From Sebastes aleutianus (taxonomy: Eukaryota > Chordata > Actinopteri > Perciformes > Sebastidae), in contig CAKAKS010000067.1 of assembly GCA_916700875.1 (NCBI GenBank), positions 5,522,909-5,586,908 of the forward strand: a stretch of 64,000 nt of DNA. The letters are read 5' to 3'. Shown here in pieces: positions 1-12,720 of this stretch; position 1 is the first letter of the stretch, and every line of letters starts with the position of its first letter. The position numbers were made by a program, and so were the translations under genes. The notes below the pieces were generated by a model. It was not told where the DNA came from and ran no database searches. It saw only the letters and a list, made by a program, of their open reading frames with translations.

Positions 1-790
1 GCGTTTCCTTTAACTCCGCCTCCCGGCCCACGCTCCAGCCTCGGTCTGGGTCTCATTCACATGAACAGAGGAAAGAAAATAACTCTGGATTCAGCTATTA
101 GTGTATTTTACAACTTTATGACCTAATGATTTAAATAAGGGCTATTAGAGTGTTCATACAGGGAAGTTGATTTACCTAAAAAAAATAGTACAGATGTCTC
201 TTTCCCAATGTAAATCTATGGGGAAAAGTATTTTCAATTGTGGTTTGAATTCATTCAATCACATATTACAGCAGTGGTTGTTGCACACCTGGCAGATCTG
301 AACTCTACTGAGTGCACTTTTCTAGTAAAATCATTTTTTTGTATGTTTAAGCAATTAATTGTTAATCAAGCAAAGTAATTTAATCAGCATTTTCAAGATG
401 AAATAAATGAACAGATCTTTTATCCGGACTGAAGGGGACATGTTTCTGGAATTAGATGGGTGCTGTTGAATCATTACATGTCATTCACCTCCATTCTGAT
501 ATTGTTTAGGCATATACCCCAATACAACAAGTTTCAAAGCTTGGACAAAGAAAACCAAAGCTATCTGCATGGAAAGACACCGCCAGAAATAAATGGGAAA
601 AAAAACATGTCTATTTGGTGAACCAGCCATGTTTTTTCATGTTTTTTCTGACTTTGAAACTTAATGACTTGACTGTGCAGTGACATTGAGTCAATCCTCT
701 ACAGTGGTGTAGATCACTCTATAGTTTCATAGCTGGAGGCAGGGACAAGACAGAGGGCGTATGGCTGCCACCCTCTGACACACAGATGGC
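1..790. other. No gene seen; one copy of a dispersed segment
   Basis: AT-rich sequence with only short open frames. Bases 151-235 are similar to 4188-4278: both carry a GGGAAGTTGATTTACCTAAA core followed by an A-run and a TCTTTCYCAATGTAA tail. This marks a dispersed repeat. Nothing else is recognised. Confidence 0.4.
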
Positions 791-817
791 AAGACTAATT
801 ATTAGAGCACAGGCCTG

Positions 818-820
<3 letters not shown>

Positions 821-854
<34 letters not shown>
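821..854. repeat. (CA)n microsatellite
   Basis: An uninterrupted CA array. Short open frames crossing it read Thr-His or Val-Cys repeats and are artefacts. Confidence 0.9.
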
Positions 855-859
<5 letters not shown>

Positions 860-1193
860 TTTGTGTAGGATATGTTACACAGTAGTGCGAACAACTAAAC
901 CCACGCCGAGTATGAACACACCACATCCACTCACAAACCCTTTTACTGGGGCAAGGCCACACCACTAAAGAGAAGAAAGAGGGGAGCTTTATTAACACAC
1001 AATATCACACAGTAAGTAGTGCAGGAATGATTAATTGATAATCCATTTACTGTTTGAAGTGATTATCAAGAAAAGACATTCACAAATATATTGAATTCCT
1101 GCTTAACTCTGTTTCATTTCTTTGCCAGTCAGATGATCTTGGGGTTGTATACTGCAGGGTTGAGCACAATGCTCTTCTACACCAGAGTGCCTG

Positions 1194-1841
1194 TAAAGCC
1201 TCGTCCACACTGGGAACGTCAGGAGCGAGTGGCGGCTGCGTTACCTGTTGTTTTTTATTTCGGCGTCCGTGTTGACAGGTTAGAGCAGCCACACTGCCCG
1301 CGTGAGACGCGCGTGTCAACTGCATCTCTTCTAGAGATTCAAGGTCTCGCCTATTTTTTACGCAAGCCACGCGGTTCATAGGAGCGACAGAGTATATTGA
1401 CATCATATCAGCAATATTACTACAGTTTCAATGTCTCTATCTGTAGAATATGTCACGGAGATGAAAAAAGTAAAGATTTATTTTTAAATCAACACTTCCT
1501 GCGTTCATTTAAAAATAAAAGCCCCAAAGCGTTTTTTTCTGTGGACAGAATACCTTCATTATTTAACACAAGGCTTTTATTCTGAAATATGTGCCGGACA
1601 GTGTTGTAGAACATGCAGTGACTTGGAGAGCTCCATGAATGAACATAGTACAGAGTTTTAATTGTGGATTATTACTATTATTTACAAATTACCATTATGA
1701 ATTGCAAATTCCATGTAGAAAAGAAAGGGCTGACAGCAGCAGCAGAAACGCAATTGGTGTGGACACCCGACGCGTGAATCACGCAGCCGCCATGCAACGC
1801 AGCCGCCATGTGCTCCTGACGTTCCCAGCGTGGACAAAGCG
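1194..1841. mobile_element. Non-autonomous DNA element, long TIRs, family also at 49641-50604
   Basis: The left end (CGTCCACACTGGGAACGTCA) and the reverse complement of the right end (TGTCCACGCTGGGAACGTCA) are near-identical and run inward through GGAGCG...GGCGGCTGCGTTG. The interior matches 49641-50604 in opposite orientation, including the AATAAAAGCC and TATTCTACAG-type blocks, but lacks that copy's internal duplications. No transposase is seen, so this is a MITE-like relic. Confidence 0.7.
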
Positions 1842-3187
1842 TAAGCAGAGGCACCTTAATGTGACGCGAGGCCCTGGGGTTACGGTTTTGGAGGCCCTCC
1901 CCTCCCCCTTCACAATATGCCATGGTAACTTTAATTCAGAACCCACCCCCCCGCCCCCCGTCAATGAACAACGACAAATATTAAATGGAGTGCCCTCCTG
2001 ATCAGTAAACAGAATATGAAAGTCACCATTATAAGACAATACATCAAAATAAAAGTCAAGACAAAGCTAGGTTATTGAGCCAAGTAGTCCTGTGTGCACA
2101 GCAGCAACACAAAAAGATCACTTAAAAACCCACAAACATCAAAGAGCTGGTATAAGTTTGGGGTGGGGGTTTGGGAAGTAGGTAGAGAAACCATTCCTTA
2201 TCCAACCAGTCACCGACCTTCAACCTATACCAATATCCTTAGGGCTATATGCCTACATTTAAAAAGTATACTGACCTGCCTACAGACTTTCTTTCTTTCT
2301 TTCCCTTCTAGATCTGTCATCACAAACAACCCCCGTACAATGTTTAGCCTGCCGTAGACCTCAAATAAAGATTTTGGAAACCTCATTGTGTCTGCCCTTT
2401 ATCTGCCTGCATGGTTATTTATCCAATTCACTGGATAAAACTCATTGCCACCGTAGTCCTCCATATGAACCCATCGGAGTTTGACCTTTACTGAAAATCA
2501 TTATTCTGCGCTTATCTTGTGATGTGTCAAATGAATATTATTATCTTTTAATCTATTTATTTGTGTACCACTTTTTATCCATTACTTAGCACTTCATTTA
2601 TCCATGATTTTACTCAGTTTGAATATTTACTGGACCTGGACCCCAACCTGTCTATGGACATATACTGCGCTTTACTTTTGGGGCCACAGAGTTTAATGTC
2701 GCAAGGTTACTAAAAAGCACTTATTGAGATTTTAATCAACATTATTGTGCATGCTTTAGAATGTATTTGTTTTGTACTATTTATTGCATGTCCACATAAG
2801 TAACACTTGGCATTTTACAACCCCTACCGCAGACCATCCACATATATCAGTTATACCAGGATTAGGATTTTGTCTGGTCTTTGGTGTGATGTATTTTGAA
2901 TATATTGTATTATTCTTTCATTTATTTAATTATTTATTGACCCAAGCCAATACATAATGAGCACTTACAAGATGGGGTCAACTCTGGGGGACTACCGCGG
3001 CAAGCCAAAACATGCACATAGCCCAACTCCTAGTATTCTACCCTTTTAACCTTCCCTTTTCTGTTTCCCTTGCCCACACAAACCCCTATACCCATCCCTT
3101 TTTAACTCAACTCCTAGCATACCCACAGTCCATATCTGTAGGCCAACGCAACAGAACCCCACAAGGAACCCTGGACCAAAAACCAAA
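1842..3187. other. No gene seen
   Basis: Ordinary AT-rich sequence. It includes a C-rich tract near 1943-1960, an AATAAAG near 2364 and short T-rich runs. None of the small open frames resembles a known protein. Confidence 0.4.
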
Positions 3188-3212
3188 CCCTAACCCTAAC
3201 CTTACCCTAACC
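3188..3212. repeat. Short interstitial telomere-like repeat
   Basis: About four CCCTAA-type units (CCCTAACCCTAACC, one CTTACC variant, then CCTAACC). Too short to be a telomere relic with certainty. Confidence 0.6.
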
Positions 3213-3274
3213 TGCCAACCTTATTCTACACTGAACTTTAAAACCAAGTCTGAAACCTCAAACAGACCTTTGAA

Positions 3275-3290
3275 CACCCACCCACCCACC

Positions 3291-3348
<58 letters not shown>

Positions 3349-3350
3349 TG
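3275..3350. repeat. Compound (CCCA)n-(CA)n-(GA)n microsatellite
   Basis: Consecutive CCCA units, then a CA array, then GA units. The open frame across it is low complexity. Confidence 0.9.
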
Positions 3351-3544
3351 GTGTAAAAAAAGACGTGTAGTGTTGACAGAATGGTGGAAATCACGACAAC
3401 CTCCCTGCCAGCTTTAAATTACTCATTAAAGACACACACGTACAGATGGGAGTCTGCAGAGACACAAGACATGATGGTGCACGATAATGCTAAGTGGATT
3501 GACTCTGTTAATACGGTGTAAATCACCAGAAACCCCCTGCTATG

Positions 3545-3545
3545 T

Positions 3546-3580
<35 letters not shown>
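3545..3580. repeat. (CA)n microsatellite
   Basis: An uninterrupted CA array starting after GTGCG. Confidence 0.9.
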
Positions 3581-3582
<2 letters not shown>

Positions 3583-4183
3583 TTCGATGGACTCAGGTTG
3601 CCAGGCAACAAATAGTAATGCTGTTTTTTTTGTTTTTTTTGTTTTCGGCCCCTTGATTGGTGCAGGGGGCCTCTGTGATCATCTGTCTGATTCTACTCAG
3701 CTAGCCTGACATTATGTGCTGCTGCTTCTTTTTATTGGACCTCCATTCAGAATAACATCTCCAATCAGATGTCCTTTGTTTTTCCATTCGTACCCCCCCT
3801 CGCTGTCTCTCCCATGCAGTCAATATAGTGATATGGTTGGTATTTGGTTCACTTGTATTATAAAGTTTGTTCTTGACCTTACTGAGCAGAAGTATGACCA
3901 CTTTGCTGACACTAAGTCAAGCTTTAAGACACAGAAATGGTGAGTAATGGTAAGAAATCACAGACTCATGGTGCATTCCTAGTAGCTTGGATGATTCACC
4001 ACTTTATGTGCGGGGGCACAAAGAGTGACTAATATGTTCCTAATAAGGAAGTAATGAGTAGTTATTAGCTCTGGGTCATTTAGCGGCTTATTCAGAGTTA
4101 AAACTAAGAACGAGTCATTAAGAAAGTGTTCAGTATGCAGAGACATTAAAAGCATTTAGGAGTCAGTTCTAAAGTAGCATATA

Positions 4184-4440
4184 ATTGTTCATACTGGGAA
4201 GTTGATTTACCTAAAAAAAAAAAAATATCCACTGAGTTACACATGTTTCTTTCTCAATGTAAGTCTATAGGAAGAAGTCTTTTTTTCAAGATTCAAGATT
4301 CAAGAGTTTTATGTGCCATTTGCACCTAAGTACATTGGAATTCTGAGCAGTTTACACCGAGTCAGCTTTAAGAAAATAAAAAAGGTAGAAAAGGCACAAG
4401 GTAATTACAGTACAAAATAAGTAGCACAATGGCATCATGT
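4184..4440. repeat. Dispersed repeat (second copy of the segment at 151-235) plus a retro-like tail
   Basis: The first part repeats 151-235. From about 4288 the text (tandem ATTCAAG units, GTTTTATGTGCCATTTGCAC) resembles a family of teleost repeats; this identification is from memory. No protein is encoded. Confidence 0.45.
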
Positions 4441-4954
4441 GATGGAAACGGAAGTTGTAGTACCACGGGCGCTAAATGGCGGAACACACAAAGCGTTTGC
4501 CGGATTCGTCTCTAGTGTTACAAAGCAATTTGTGGGTTTTATTGAGTTAGTTTTGCAATGTTGTTTGTATTGTATTAAAAGGAAAAGAAGAAGAAGAACA
4601 ACTCTTGTTAGGAAGGTCCATGTAAAGGGGCCTAATGTTAGTTTTGTGACAGATCTCTTGTATGACATTATTTGAGAAAAGCTGACTCAGAGATTGAGCA
4701 CCTCTTTGAATCATCTACTGACTGAACTATGAAGAGGACACATCAGCTCTACTGTACAGGCTGCACAGTTCTTCTAATCCATTTTACTTTATTTTTTATA
4801 ATAATAGAACATGTTTACAGTTTTAAATCTGCATTTGGATCTCGAATTTTAAAATATATCAAATTTAAATTTTGAAGAACATTTAATTCCTGGATATATC
4901 CCGGCTTTGTACAAGCAAGAGTCAGACTTGTGGCCTCAGTTATAGAATATACAT

Positions 4955-5400
4955 TTATCGGGCCCAATCTTACACCCGGTGCACAGCGCAGCGCAACTGT
5001 CATCGTTAGTTTCAGACCGCTGCAGCTGTCATTTTCACGCCCAGCGCCCACATTGTGTAAGTAGCAAATGTAGTTGCGACCATCTGCGCGCCCATGGGCA
5101 TGTTGGTCTTAAAATGAGGTGTGGTCAAGGCGCATTGTTGGTGCATTGTTATCCTGAGGAAACAGAAAGCAACTGTGCCAACAAATATCTGGTCTAAAGT
5201 CTGGCGCAGTATTTTCCTGCTATTTATAGGGCGAATTATTCAGACAGTAAGATGCGTCTACACAGTTAACAACACGCGTACACTCTGCTTATTACAAACA
5301 CAGGGACGCAGCAGCAGCTCCTCCTCCTCAGTTCAGACGGCAGGTGACAATTCTGAATATAATGAAGTGAGGCTCTCAGGCATTCTGTATTGATCAACCT
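4955..5400 (+). mobile_element. MITE-like element with GC-rich head
   Basis: The stretch from ACACCCGGTGCACAGCGCAG through GCGCATTGTTGGTGCATTG and CTATTTATAGG resembles a common perch-like fish MITE. The tail (CAGACGGCAGGTGACAATTC...CAGGCATTCTGTATTG) has a second, partial copy at 10810-10895. The termini were not resolved. Confidence 0.45.
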
Positions 5401-5969
5401 GCAGCGCTCTCAACACCGTGACCAGAGAGACCACGGTGCACACACACACGCCTCTGTGGCGTCTCCTCTCATCATCCCTCTGTGTGTGCGAGTGTAGATG
5501 TAGGTTACATCAAAGTTTGAGGGCCTTCCCCCCCTAAACCACGGCATTTTGAGGCTGATGGATCCGTGCGTTACGCACCGCCTCTCCGGCTGCAAGCCCG
5601 TATGTAATGCATCTCTGGAGGATTCTGCTCAGCCGGTCCGATTCCCCCGTGGGTTGCATCAGAGAGCAATAAATTTCCTTTAATTACAAATACATGTTTA
5701 TCATATTTAGCCTAATGCTTATTATCATGTGAATTTACTCCCCCCCCCATGTGCTATAGATTTGTCTAAATAGGGCTATCGTGTTACTGTAACGACACTC
5801 ATCACTCAAGTTTTATAAGTGCAAGAGAAGCATGAAAGGCAGGTCAAGAGCTGAATGAGCCAAACAATAAGTGCTTGATAAATGGCCACATGAAGGCTCA
5901 ATCTGCACCAAAAACTGATCAGTTTCACCTCATTTCACTGAATTCTGTTAAGCTGTTAAGTTCAACCGA

Positions 5970-6004
<35 letters not shown>

Positions 6005-6130
6005 CCTCTCCCATCTTTGTTACTCAAATACAGCTTTGAAGAGCTGATATCCAAATGCTGTTAGGAAAATTAAATCCACCAGCCCCAAACGTGTGTTTCT
6101 GAGCTGATGTAGGTGAACCTAATTAAATGT

Positions 6131-6174
<44 letters not shown>

Positions 6175-6550
6175 ATAGACGCTTATGTGTGTATGCGTGT
6201 ACTTTTTTAATTAAGTCAGTTGACACCCCTGGGATAGTGTTATTGCAGAGGTGACAGAGACCTCCTGGACAGTGACTAAACACACTGAGTTTTCATTTAC
6301 CCGCTCATGCAGCGCATGTGTGTGTGTTCATTTACCCTGTGTGCGTGTGTGTGTGTGGGTGTGCGTGGGTGGGGGATAATGGCTTCAGGTGTCACACCAT
6401 ATCGGCTCGTCTTTTTATTAGACCCTGACTGTAACGAGTAATTAACTTCCCGCCGAGAACATGTTTGCTCCTCTGTTGATGTCATAAAGAGAGATATTAG
6501 CAAGCCACGGGTCAGAATTTACTTTTCCATACCAGAGGCGAGGGAAACTA

Positions 6551-6585
<35 letters not shown>

Positions 6586-6654
6586 GCACTGTAAATCCAT
6601 CAAATTTCTCCGCTGTAATTTATAGATAAGTGACAGTTTTGAAGCTATGTCATG

Positions 6655-6707
<53 letters not shown>

Positions 6708-6720
6708 TGTGTGTGTGTGA
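5970..6720. repeat. Cluster of CA/TG microsatellites
   Basis: Five arrays lie close together: CA at about 5972-6001, and TG at about 6129-6172, 6326-6370 (impure), 6554-6584 and 6655-6719. Histidine/threonine open frames on the minus strand here are artefacts of the arrays. Confidence 0.85.
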
Positions 6721-6759
6721 TAAAGTCACTTGAGTTCATCAAACAACACTTTAATCCCT

Positions 6760-7325
6760 GACAGTAGTGCATGAGACAGGTAATCTGAAAAAAAAAACAT
6801 GTGCCTCTGTGTTCTCCGGTGCCCCTAACGGCATCTGCAAGATTTCACAGACCGGAGGAAAAGAAGCAGTCAGAGCTGATCTGAGGTCTGATGTCCAGCT
6901 GCCGTCTATGAGAGCCACGAGTCAATCGCTCATGAACTCCGACCAAACGGTCAAACTAGGCAGCGCTGATCAAATATGAATCAGTATTCTGTTACTGTAA
7001 TGACTATTTCTCTCCTCAAATGTTTCCAGAATCATCTTGTAGTGTACTGTTTAGCTGTAAAATGAGAAAGTTTGTGACCCGCCAGCCATGTTGAGATCAG
7101 TTGAGGAAATACCAAGCACCACCCACCAGCTAGAGCACAGCCAATAGGAACGCTCTCTCTCTCTGAAATGAAATCTGTGAAATCTGAAGCCTGAAAACAG
7201 AGCCATGAGGAGGTGCAGAAGTCTAGTTATCTCTCAGAACACTTGAATTACAATATGCTGAAAGGTTATTATGAAACTATTGCCCAATGATGCCAAAAAC
7301 ATACTGCCTACTGCAGCTTTAAGCC
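6760..7325 (+). mobile_element. TTAA-type MITE family A, copy 1 (left end missing)
   Basis: Shares with five other copies here the order CAGTAGTGCATGAGACAGG, CTCCGGTG, CAAGATTTCACAGACCGGAG, CAGCGCTGATCAAATATGAA, GAAAGGTTATTATG, and the terminal CCTACTGCAGCTTTAAG. This copy keeps the longest interior, including GTTTAGCTGTAAAATGAGAA, but lacks the left TTAAAGCTGCAGTAGG terminus. No transposase. Confidence 0.75.
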
Positions 7326-8370
7326 CCTCAGGTACATCGTCGTGTGTATGCTGTCTCCTGTGCTGAAACACTTCTAGTCTGGCAATGTTAGACTATAACC
7401 TCTCTTTTAAAGTTCCTCTTGTGCATCGCAGAATAAACACTTTGCTCCGATTTGACGTATTTGTTCCTGTGCTATTGTCTGAAAAGAGTAAATAGCAACC
7501 CATTAGCTTTTAAATGCATGACAGTAAGAGCATCACAGGGACAGAGCTACTGTACAGTGTGTTCCTGATGTAGAGACACGCAGGCTGTGGAGAATGTAAA
7601 TAGTAATAAATAATAATCTTCTCTTTGCAATTCAATGTGGACAGAGTCATTTCTGCCTCTAAGGTTAGCTTTTAGTACTGATTTTGAAGCTAACGTTAAT
7701 CTCTACAATGCAAATTACATAAGACCGTATATTGTTGGTCTAAAGCAAGTGATAATATTGCACTAACATGATGTTCATCTGTCCATACTCAATGCAGTCT
7801 CACGAGAAGGCTTATAAATACCACAACGTTAAACAGACATTCTGCATGTCATGAGTATGCATTTTAGTCTTTTTGCGTGTTATTTGTACGCCACTTTAAT
7901 AGTCTCCAGTTGGGTTTAGGCAAGAAAACCACTAATTTAGGTTAAGATAAGAAATCCACTTACATAGGGTAAAGAAAAACATCATGGTTGGACTTAAAAT
8001 AAGTAAGTAAGCTAAGTAAAACATTTACGAAAACAACTACGGAACTACTACAACTACGGAAAACACGTCACAAACGTCACTAACATAACTTACAAAACAA
8101 AACAACAGTCTCGAACACAGGTCTGCTGGAGTTTGTTGGTCTTTCTCTCCTTTAAAACTACGTCCCTAACTTGTACCGTAACATTTATACGCAGATGCGT
8201 TCACACTGCAGTCAGTAGGCTACAGGATACATGGCGTAGAAATGACACACATTTATACGCCTTTTCGTGCCAAAGGGCTGACATAGTCACACAGGCTTTG
8301 TTTTAGACATACAGAAATATGTTTCCAGCACAGAGACAACACACATATCATTATATGTGGCTCAATCTGT
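7326..8370. other. No gene; dispersed repeat at about 7905-8240
   Basis: 7905-8240 (GTTTAGGCAAGAAAACCAC, AGTCTCGAACACAGGTCT, ACGTCCCTAACTTGTACC) is related to segments at about 11338-11600, 18740-18900 and 56225-56470, a dispersed family. The rest is unremarkable AT-rich sequence. Confidence 0.4.
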
Positions 8371-8373
8371 GAC

Positions 8374-8742
8374 TTAAAGCTGAAGTAGGCGAGATTGGAG
8401 CAAATATGATTAAAAAAAGTTATTTTTATAAAACAGTCGCTATATCGTGACAGTAGTACATGAAACAGGTAACCTGAAAAAAATCATGAGCCTCTGTGTC
8501 CTCCGGTGCTCCTAACAGCATCTGCAAGATTTCACAGACCGGAGGAAAACAAGCAGTAAGAGCTGACCTGGTGTCTGCCCTCCAGCTGCCAGTCACTCGC
8601 GAACTAGGCAAACTAGGCAGCGCTGATCAAATATGAATCAATATTAGATAGATAGGTTTTTTTAAAGCCTGAAAACAGAGCCATGAGGAGGTGCAGAAGT
8701 CTAGTTTTCTCTCAGAGCACTTGAATTATAATATGTTGAAGA
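8374..8742 (+). mobile_element. MITE family A, copy 2 (right end missing)
   Basis: Begins TTAAAGCTGAAGTAGGCGAG, the mirror image of the right terminus seen in copy 1. It runs through the shared core to CTTGAATTATAATATG and lacks the terminal CTGCAGCTTTAA. A deletion has removed part of the interior. Confidence 0.75.
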
Positions 8743-8749
8743 GGGGTCC

Positions 8750-9600
8750 CCCTCGCATCAGAATCCGATGCTGGGGGGCACTGACCAAGCGGCGGTATTT
8801 GACGTGTTCGGAATGAGAATGTGTTGTGCGAGAGGAGATGTGTGGGAATATAGGCAGCAACAGGGAGCATAGACTGAGTAGGGCGGGGGGGAGGAACCCC
8901 AGCACATCATGTTCATGATAATGGCTATGTATGACATGCTTTCAAGTCTGCCCAACCTCCATGCATGAGTGAGGTTCCGACATGACTTCATGCATGGGAA
9001 CCTTTGAGCACATCCTAAGCAGCTGCCCATAGGTCATGGAAGAAGGCTGTTATTAGTAGCCAGGACCAGATGCTGAAGATGGAAGGAAGTAGCAGACCAC
9101 ATCACTGTCAACAGCTGTCAACAGCAGCAAGCACCTCCACCCAATGAGGAATCACGCTGCTTTTAGCGAAGGAGCGGCCGCAACCGCAGTCAGGGATGTC
9201 AACAGGCCTCCTCATTAAGTGATTGGCAGCTGCATTTGGACCTGGTGACAGGGTAAGTACCCTGTCACCATGACAGCGTCATCATTGAAGCCTTACATTC
9301 TGCTATTGTCAGAAGTGTCAAAGCAGGTAAACATGTTTGAGGTGACATTTTGGGAAGTTCCTGTATCGAAGAGGAGCATGAGAGAAAGAGAGACATATGT
9401 CTGCTTGGTCGCCTGGGCAAAACTGTCTGATGTTGAAAGACCCAGTGACATTACTGATGATGTGTCCCCGTGCACACTCCCCTGACTCCTATTTAAGTGA
9501 TTGGAGAATCCTCAATGATGACAGACTTTGGTTGATTTTTGGGCCATGGGCTGGAAGATGGATGACAAAGGGAAGCATAATTAGCTAGATGGAAAGCACC
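8750..9600 (+). pseudogene. Degenerate retroelement ORF fragment
   Basis: An open stretch from 9270 (SSLKPYILLLSEVSKQVNMF, EVTFWEVP, MRERE-Y) resembles the conserved C-terminal block of a widespread fish retroelement protein (pattern TLRPD-V--SE-SKQVV-LELTVPWE...ERK-AKY). Upstream, plus-strand translation gives other matching scraps broken by stop codons. I read it as a dead copy. The family assignment is from memory of the motif pattern. Confidence 0.5.
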
Positions 9601-10215
9601 CAGAGTCTGTGACAAACCCTGCTATATGTTTTACTTTTTGCTGCAGACGTTGTCAGTAGACAGACTGAACTTAGACATTTTATGCAGACGGGTAGAGAGA
9701 CTGTCAGTCCGTTGACAGCAGAGCAGGTAGCAGGTCTTTTCCTCTCCTCCTCACATCCCCATGGTGCTGCTTAGGCGGAAGACAATCAAATCTCATTTGT
9801 GAAAATCTCTCCTCTCTTCCAGCTGGGCTGTAATAAGACACTCAAAAATCAATCTGAAAAAAAAACTAAAAAGATTTTTAAGTGCTGCCTTTGTTTCATG
9901 AAATACAGAGATGGACTTATTTCAAATCTAAATGTTAAAACATATTAGATCTTTATTTCTGCTCTCAACACCAAATCAAACCTTCCCATCATTATGGATA
10001 CTGGAGAGCGTAGGTTTCATTTCAGCATGAAGCAGGACATTTTGAGCATCAAACACTTAATTCCCAGTATTCTGGTGAATTTTTATGCACCACTTTAGTA
10101 AGCAAATATCAATACACATGAGTATTGCGATATTACGTTTTGTGATACTGTATAGATTCTCGAAAACGCTGTATTGATATTAACCTCTCAAATATCTGCC
10201 GGCAGGCCGGTAGAG
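9601..10215. other. No gene seen
   Basis: AT-rich sequence. From about 10095 there are ATCGATA-like, TATTGCGATATT-type strings that suggest the edge of an old DNA transposon, which resumes near 10660-10745. Confidence 0.35.
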
Positions 10216-10510
10216 CTGGATGCTATTCTGTTTTTTGGAGGTGTAGCGGGCTCAGTTTTAAAGCTAGAGAATCTAGAAAACCTGAGGAATCCATCGGTAC
10301 CAACCATGTCATACTTGCATGTCGAGAATGAGGCTAAATAACGCTCCAAAGTTGGGCAAAATTTTGGCGTGAGAAAAGATGGCATGGCCATTTTCAAAGG
10401 TGTCCCTTGACCTCTGACCTCCAGATATGTGAATTAAAATGGGTTCTATGGGTACCCACGAGTCTCCCCTTTACATACATGCCCACTTTATGATAATCAC
10501 ATGCAGATTT
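10216..10510 (+). mobile_element. Fragment of the TAGGGCTGTCAA-type hAT-like MITE
   Basis: Contains the family interior: TGTAGCGGGCTCAGTTTTAA, AATCCATCGGTACCAACCAT, AATAACGCTCCAAA, CCTTGACCTCTGACCTCCAG, GGGTACCCACGAGTCTCC. Both termini are missing. Confidence 0.75.
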
Positions 10511-11337
10511 TTGCGTGTAAATGGGTTATTTTCACCAATTCTAAAACTATGTATTTGAATATTTCTATTGATGTTAGTCCCCAAAGTAGCCACTTTTTTT
10601 TACTCAGTTTTTATACATATAGTGTGTCTTTATACTATGACAGTTTTCCTAAAATTAGATTGCAATATATTGCCTTAACTTACAGTACTGCAATATATTG
10701 AATCGTCAACGCTGTATCATGATGTATCATATCAATAGATTATTGCCAATAAACAGCCGTACAATTAATGGTGGAAATGTCTTTATCTGTGTAAAGGAAA
10801 ACACAAAATTCAGACAGCAGGTGACGCTTCACAATCTAAACATGTAATGGAATATAATGCAGTAAAGTTCTCAGACATTCTGTATCGCTTTCAAATATTT
10901 ATTCTCCTGTAATTTTAACCAACCCAATCCAACGAAGGCAACAAGTAATCAGAGGCAGAGCGGTGGGTCCTGCCTTCGCCGGTAGGAATAAACAACTGGG
11001 AAAGTCCAACCAGAGATGACTCAGTCGTGACCTCTGGAGGATTAAACAGGAAACAATGATCAGTAGGGGTAGTCCTTTTAAGACAGGCCACTAATGAACG
11101 AGAGAAAATGACGGTAAACCGAACTAGTCTCTGCAAGTCTGAACAAGAACATGGATACATGAGACATTTTGGGCTGTGGTCTGTCTTTGGCACCAGGGGG
11201 GGGCAGACAACCCATGGATCACGAGCCTCACGGGGCTCTTTGCCTTCATGTGAAATCCTTTTGTCTTTTTTATTTAGGTTCAATATACGCTCGTTACATG
11301 CATGGTGTTCTTTCAAAATAAACTTTCGTTTTCACAG
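10511..11337. other. No gene; repeat scraps
   Basis: 10810-10895 repeats part of 5325-5400 (GCAGGTGACG..., CAGACATTCTGTATCG). The 133-residue minus-strand open frame at 10915-11316 has no recognisable domain and overlaps repeat-like sequence. Confidence 0.35.
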
Positions 11338-12040
11338 GAAGTTAGGCTTAGGCAACACAACCACCAGGTAGGGTTAAGAAACGGTCATGGTTGTCGTTAA
11401 CCTCACTGACTAATTCCCCATGTGACTGACGATACCGAAAAAGTCACGTGACTAAAGACTTACGTGACAAAATAAGTCAACGTTACTTTTTGTTTCACGT
11501 GGGACATGCACACCGGTCTCCTGGTTGAAAGTCTGGTGTTTGTTTGACCCGTCCACCTCCCTCCCGCCCTGAGCGGACTCTCACACTATTAATACTACGT
11601 CACTTTCTCCGACTGTCGAATCTATAAACATTACATAGATAGATGGACCAGAAACCAATTATTAACTATCTAGCTAAATAATGTTTATAGATGCTTTACA
11701 AAGTATTTAATAACCATTTAACAATGTATTATAATCATCAGTTGTAACTTTATAAATATTGTTTATAGACCAACCAATTATTAACCATTAAGAAAGTGTT
11801 ACAAATATCTGGTCCATGTAATGTTTATAGATTCTTTACAAATAATTTCTTAAAGGTTTACTAATCATTTCGTAATAATTATCAAATACTTATATACATT
11901 TATAAAATTGTATAATATGTGCAACAATAAGTTGTTAAAATAACAGAAATTATAGCAACAATAAAATAACTACTAAGTTAGTTTAAGTAACTATCAATTT
12001 ACCATTTATAAATGATGGTTATTATAAAGTGTTTTTTTAA
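11338..12040. repeat. Dispersed repeat plus AT-rich internally repeated segment
   Basis: 11338-11600 belongs to the family also seen at 7905, 18740 and 56225 (GTTTAGGCAACA..., GTTTGTTTGACCC). 11618-12030 is AT-rich and repeats the motif ATGTTTATAGAT(T/G)CTTTAC with further degenerate TTATTAACCAT units. Confidence 0.5.
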
Positions 12041-12624
12041 TGAATCGTTCACAGGTTGTCATTATGATTGGTTGTCAATCCCAGGAGGGCGGGTTTTAAC
12101 CTGATATGAGCTGGACTGAGGCTAGAAAGTGCAGGACAGAGAGCGGAGGGTTGTACTACCAAGCGAGTTGGATGGAGCCAGGCTGTCTTTGTGTTAGCTG
12201 CCTGTGTATTCACGGTGAATTGTCCATAACTGCATAACTGTCCATCGCTGCAGACCTCTGGTCATTCATAGAACGCTCTTTCTCACTTTAAGGCAATTGA
12301 AAGGTGCAGTTATACCACACTGGGAAGAAAAACAATGTTGGCCACCTCTTTTTGGGTAGTTCAATTCACAGTAGTCATGCTTTGCTGAACATGAAATTAT
12401 TTCTTCTTTGTTGACCTTATGTGGCCTAATATTCAGTGTTATCGCTGACCGGCCACTCCAGTGTGTCTGTCAGCCGGGAACAGGAAAGGTCACTGGTGTT
12501 CGCAGGAAACTCTATTTTCCAAAGAGTGGACAAACAAGTGAGGGTGCTGTCTTATTTAACCCTTAAATGCATGGGTGTTTTTACAAACATTTCTACATAC
12601 AGTATATCGGGCCTATTATTAACA

Positions 12625-12720
12625 TTAAAGGGACTGTTTGTAACTTCTTACACGTATAAATCATTGCGGTTCGGTGTCCCATGCGCGCCTACAGTCCACC
12701 ACTGTTTTACAGGTACAAAT
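12625..12720 (+). mobile_element. Terminal fragment of TTAA-type MITE family C
   Basis: TTAAAGGGACTGTTTGTAAC followed by ACACGTATAAATC and GGTTCGGTGTCCCATGCGCG matches the right part of 45541-46244 (inverted) and the left part of 42156-42825. Only about 95 bp survive. Confidence 0.65.

Noticed and set aside
10915..11316. 133-codon minus-strand open frame
   Set aside because: No recognisable domain, overlaps repeat-like sequence, and no splice or composition evidence.
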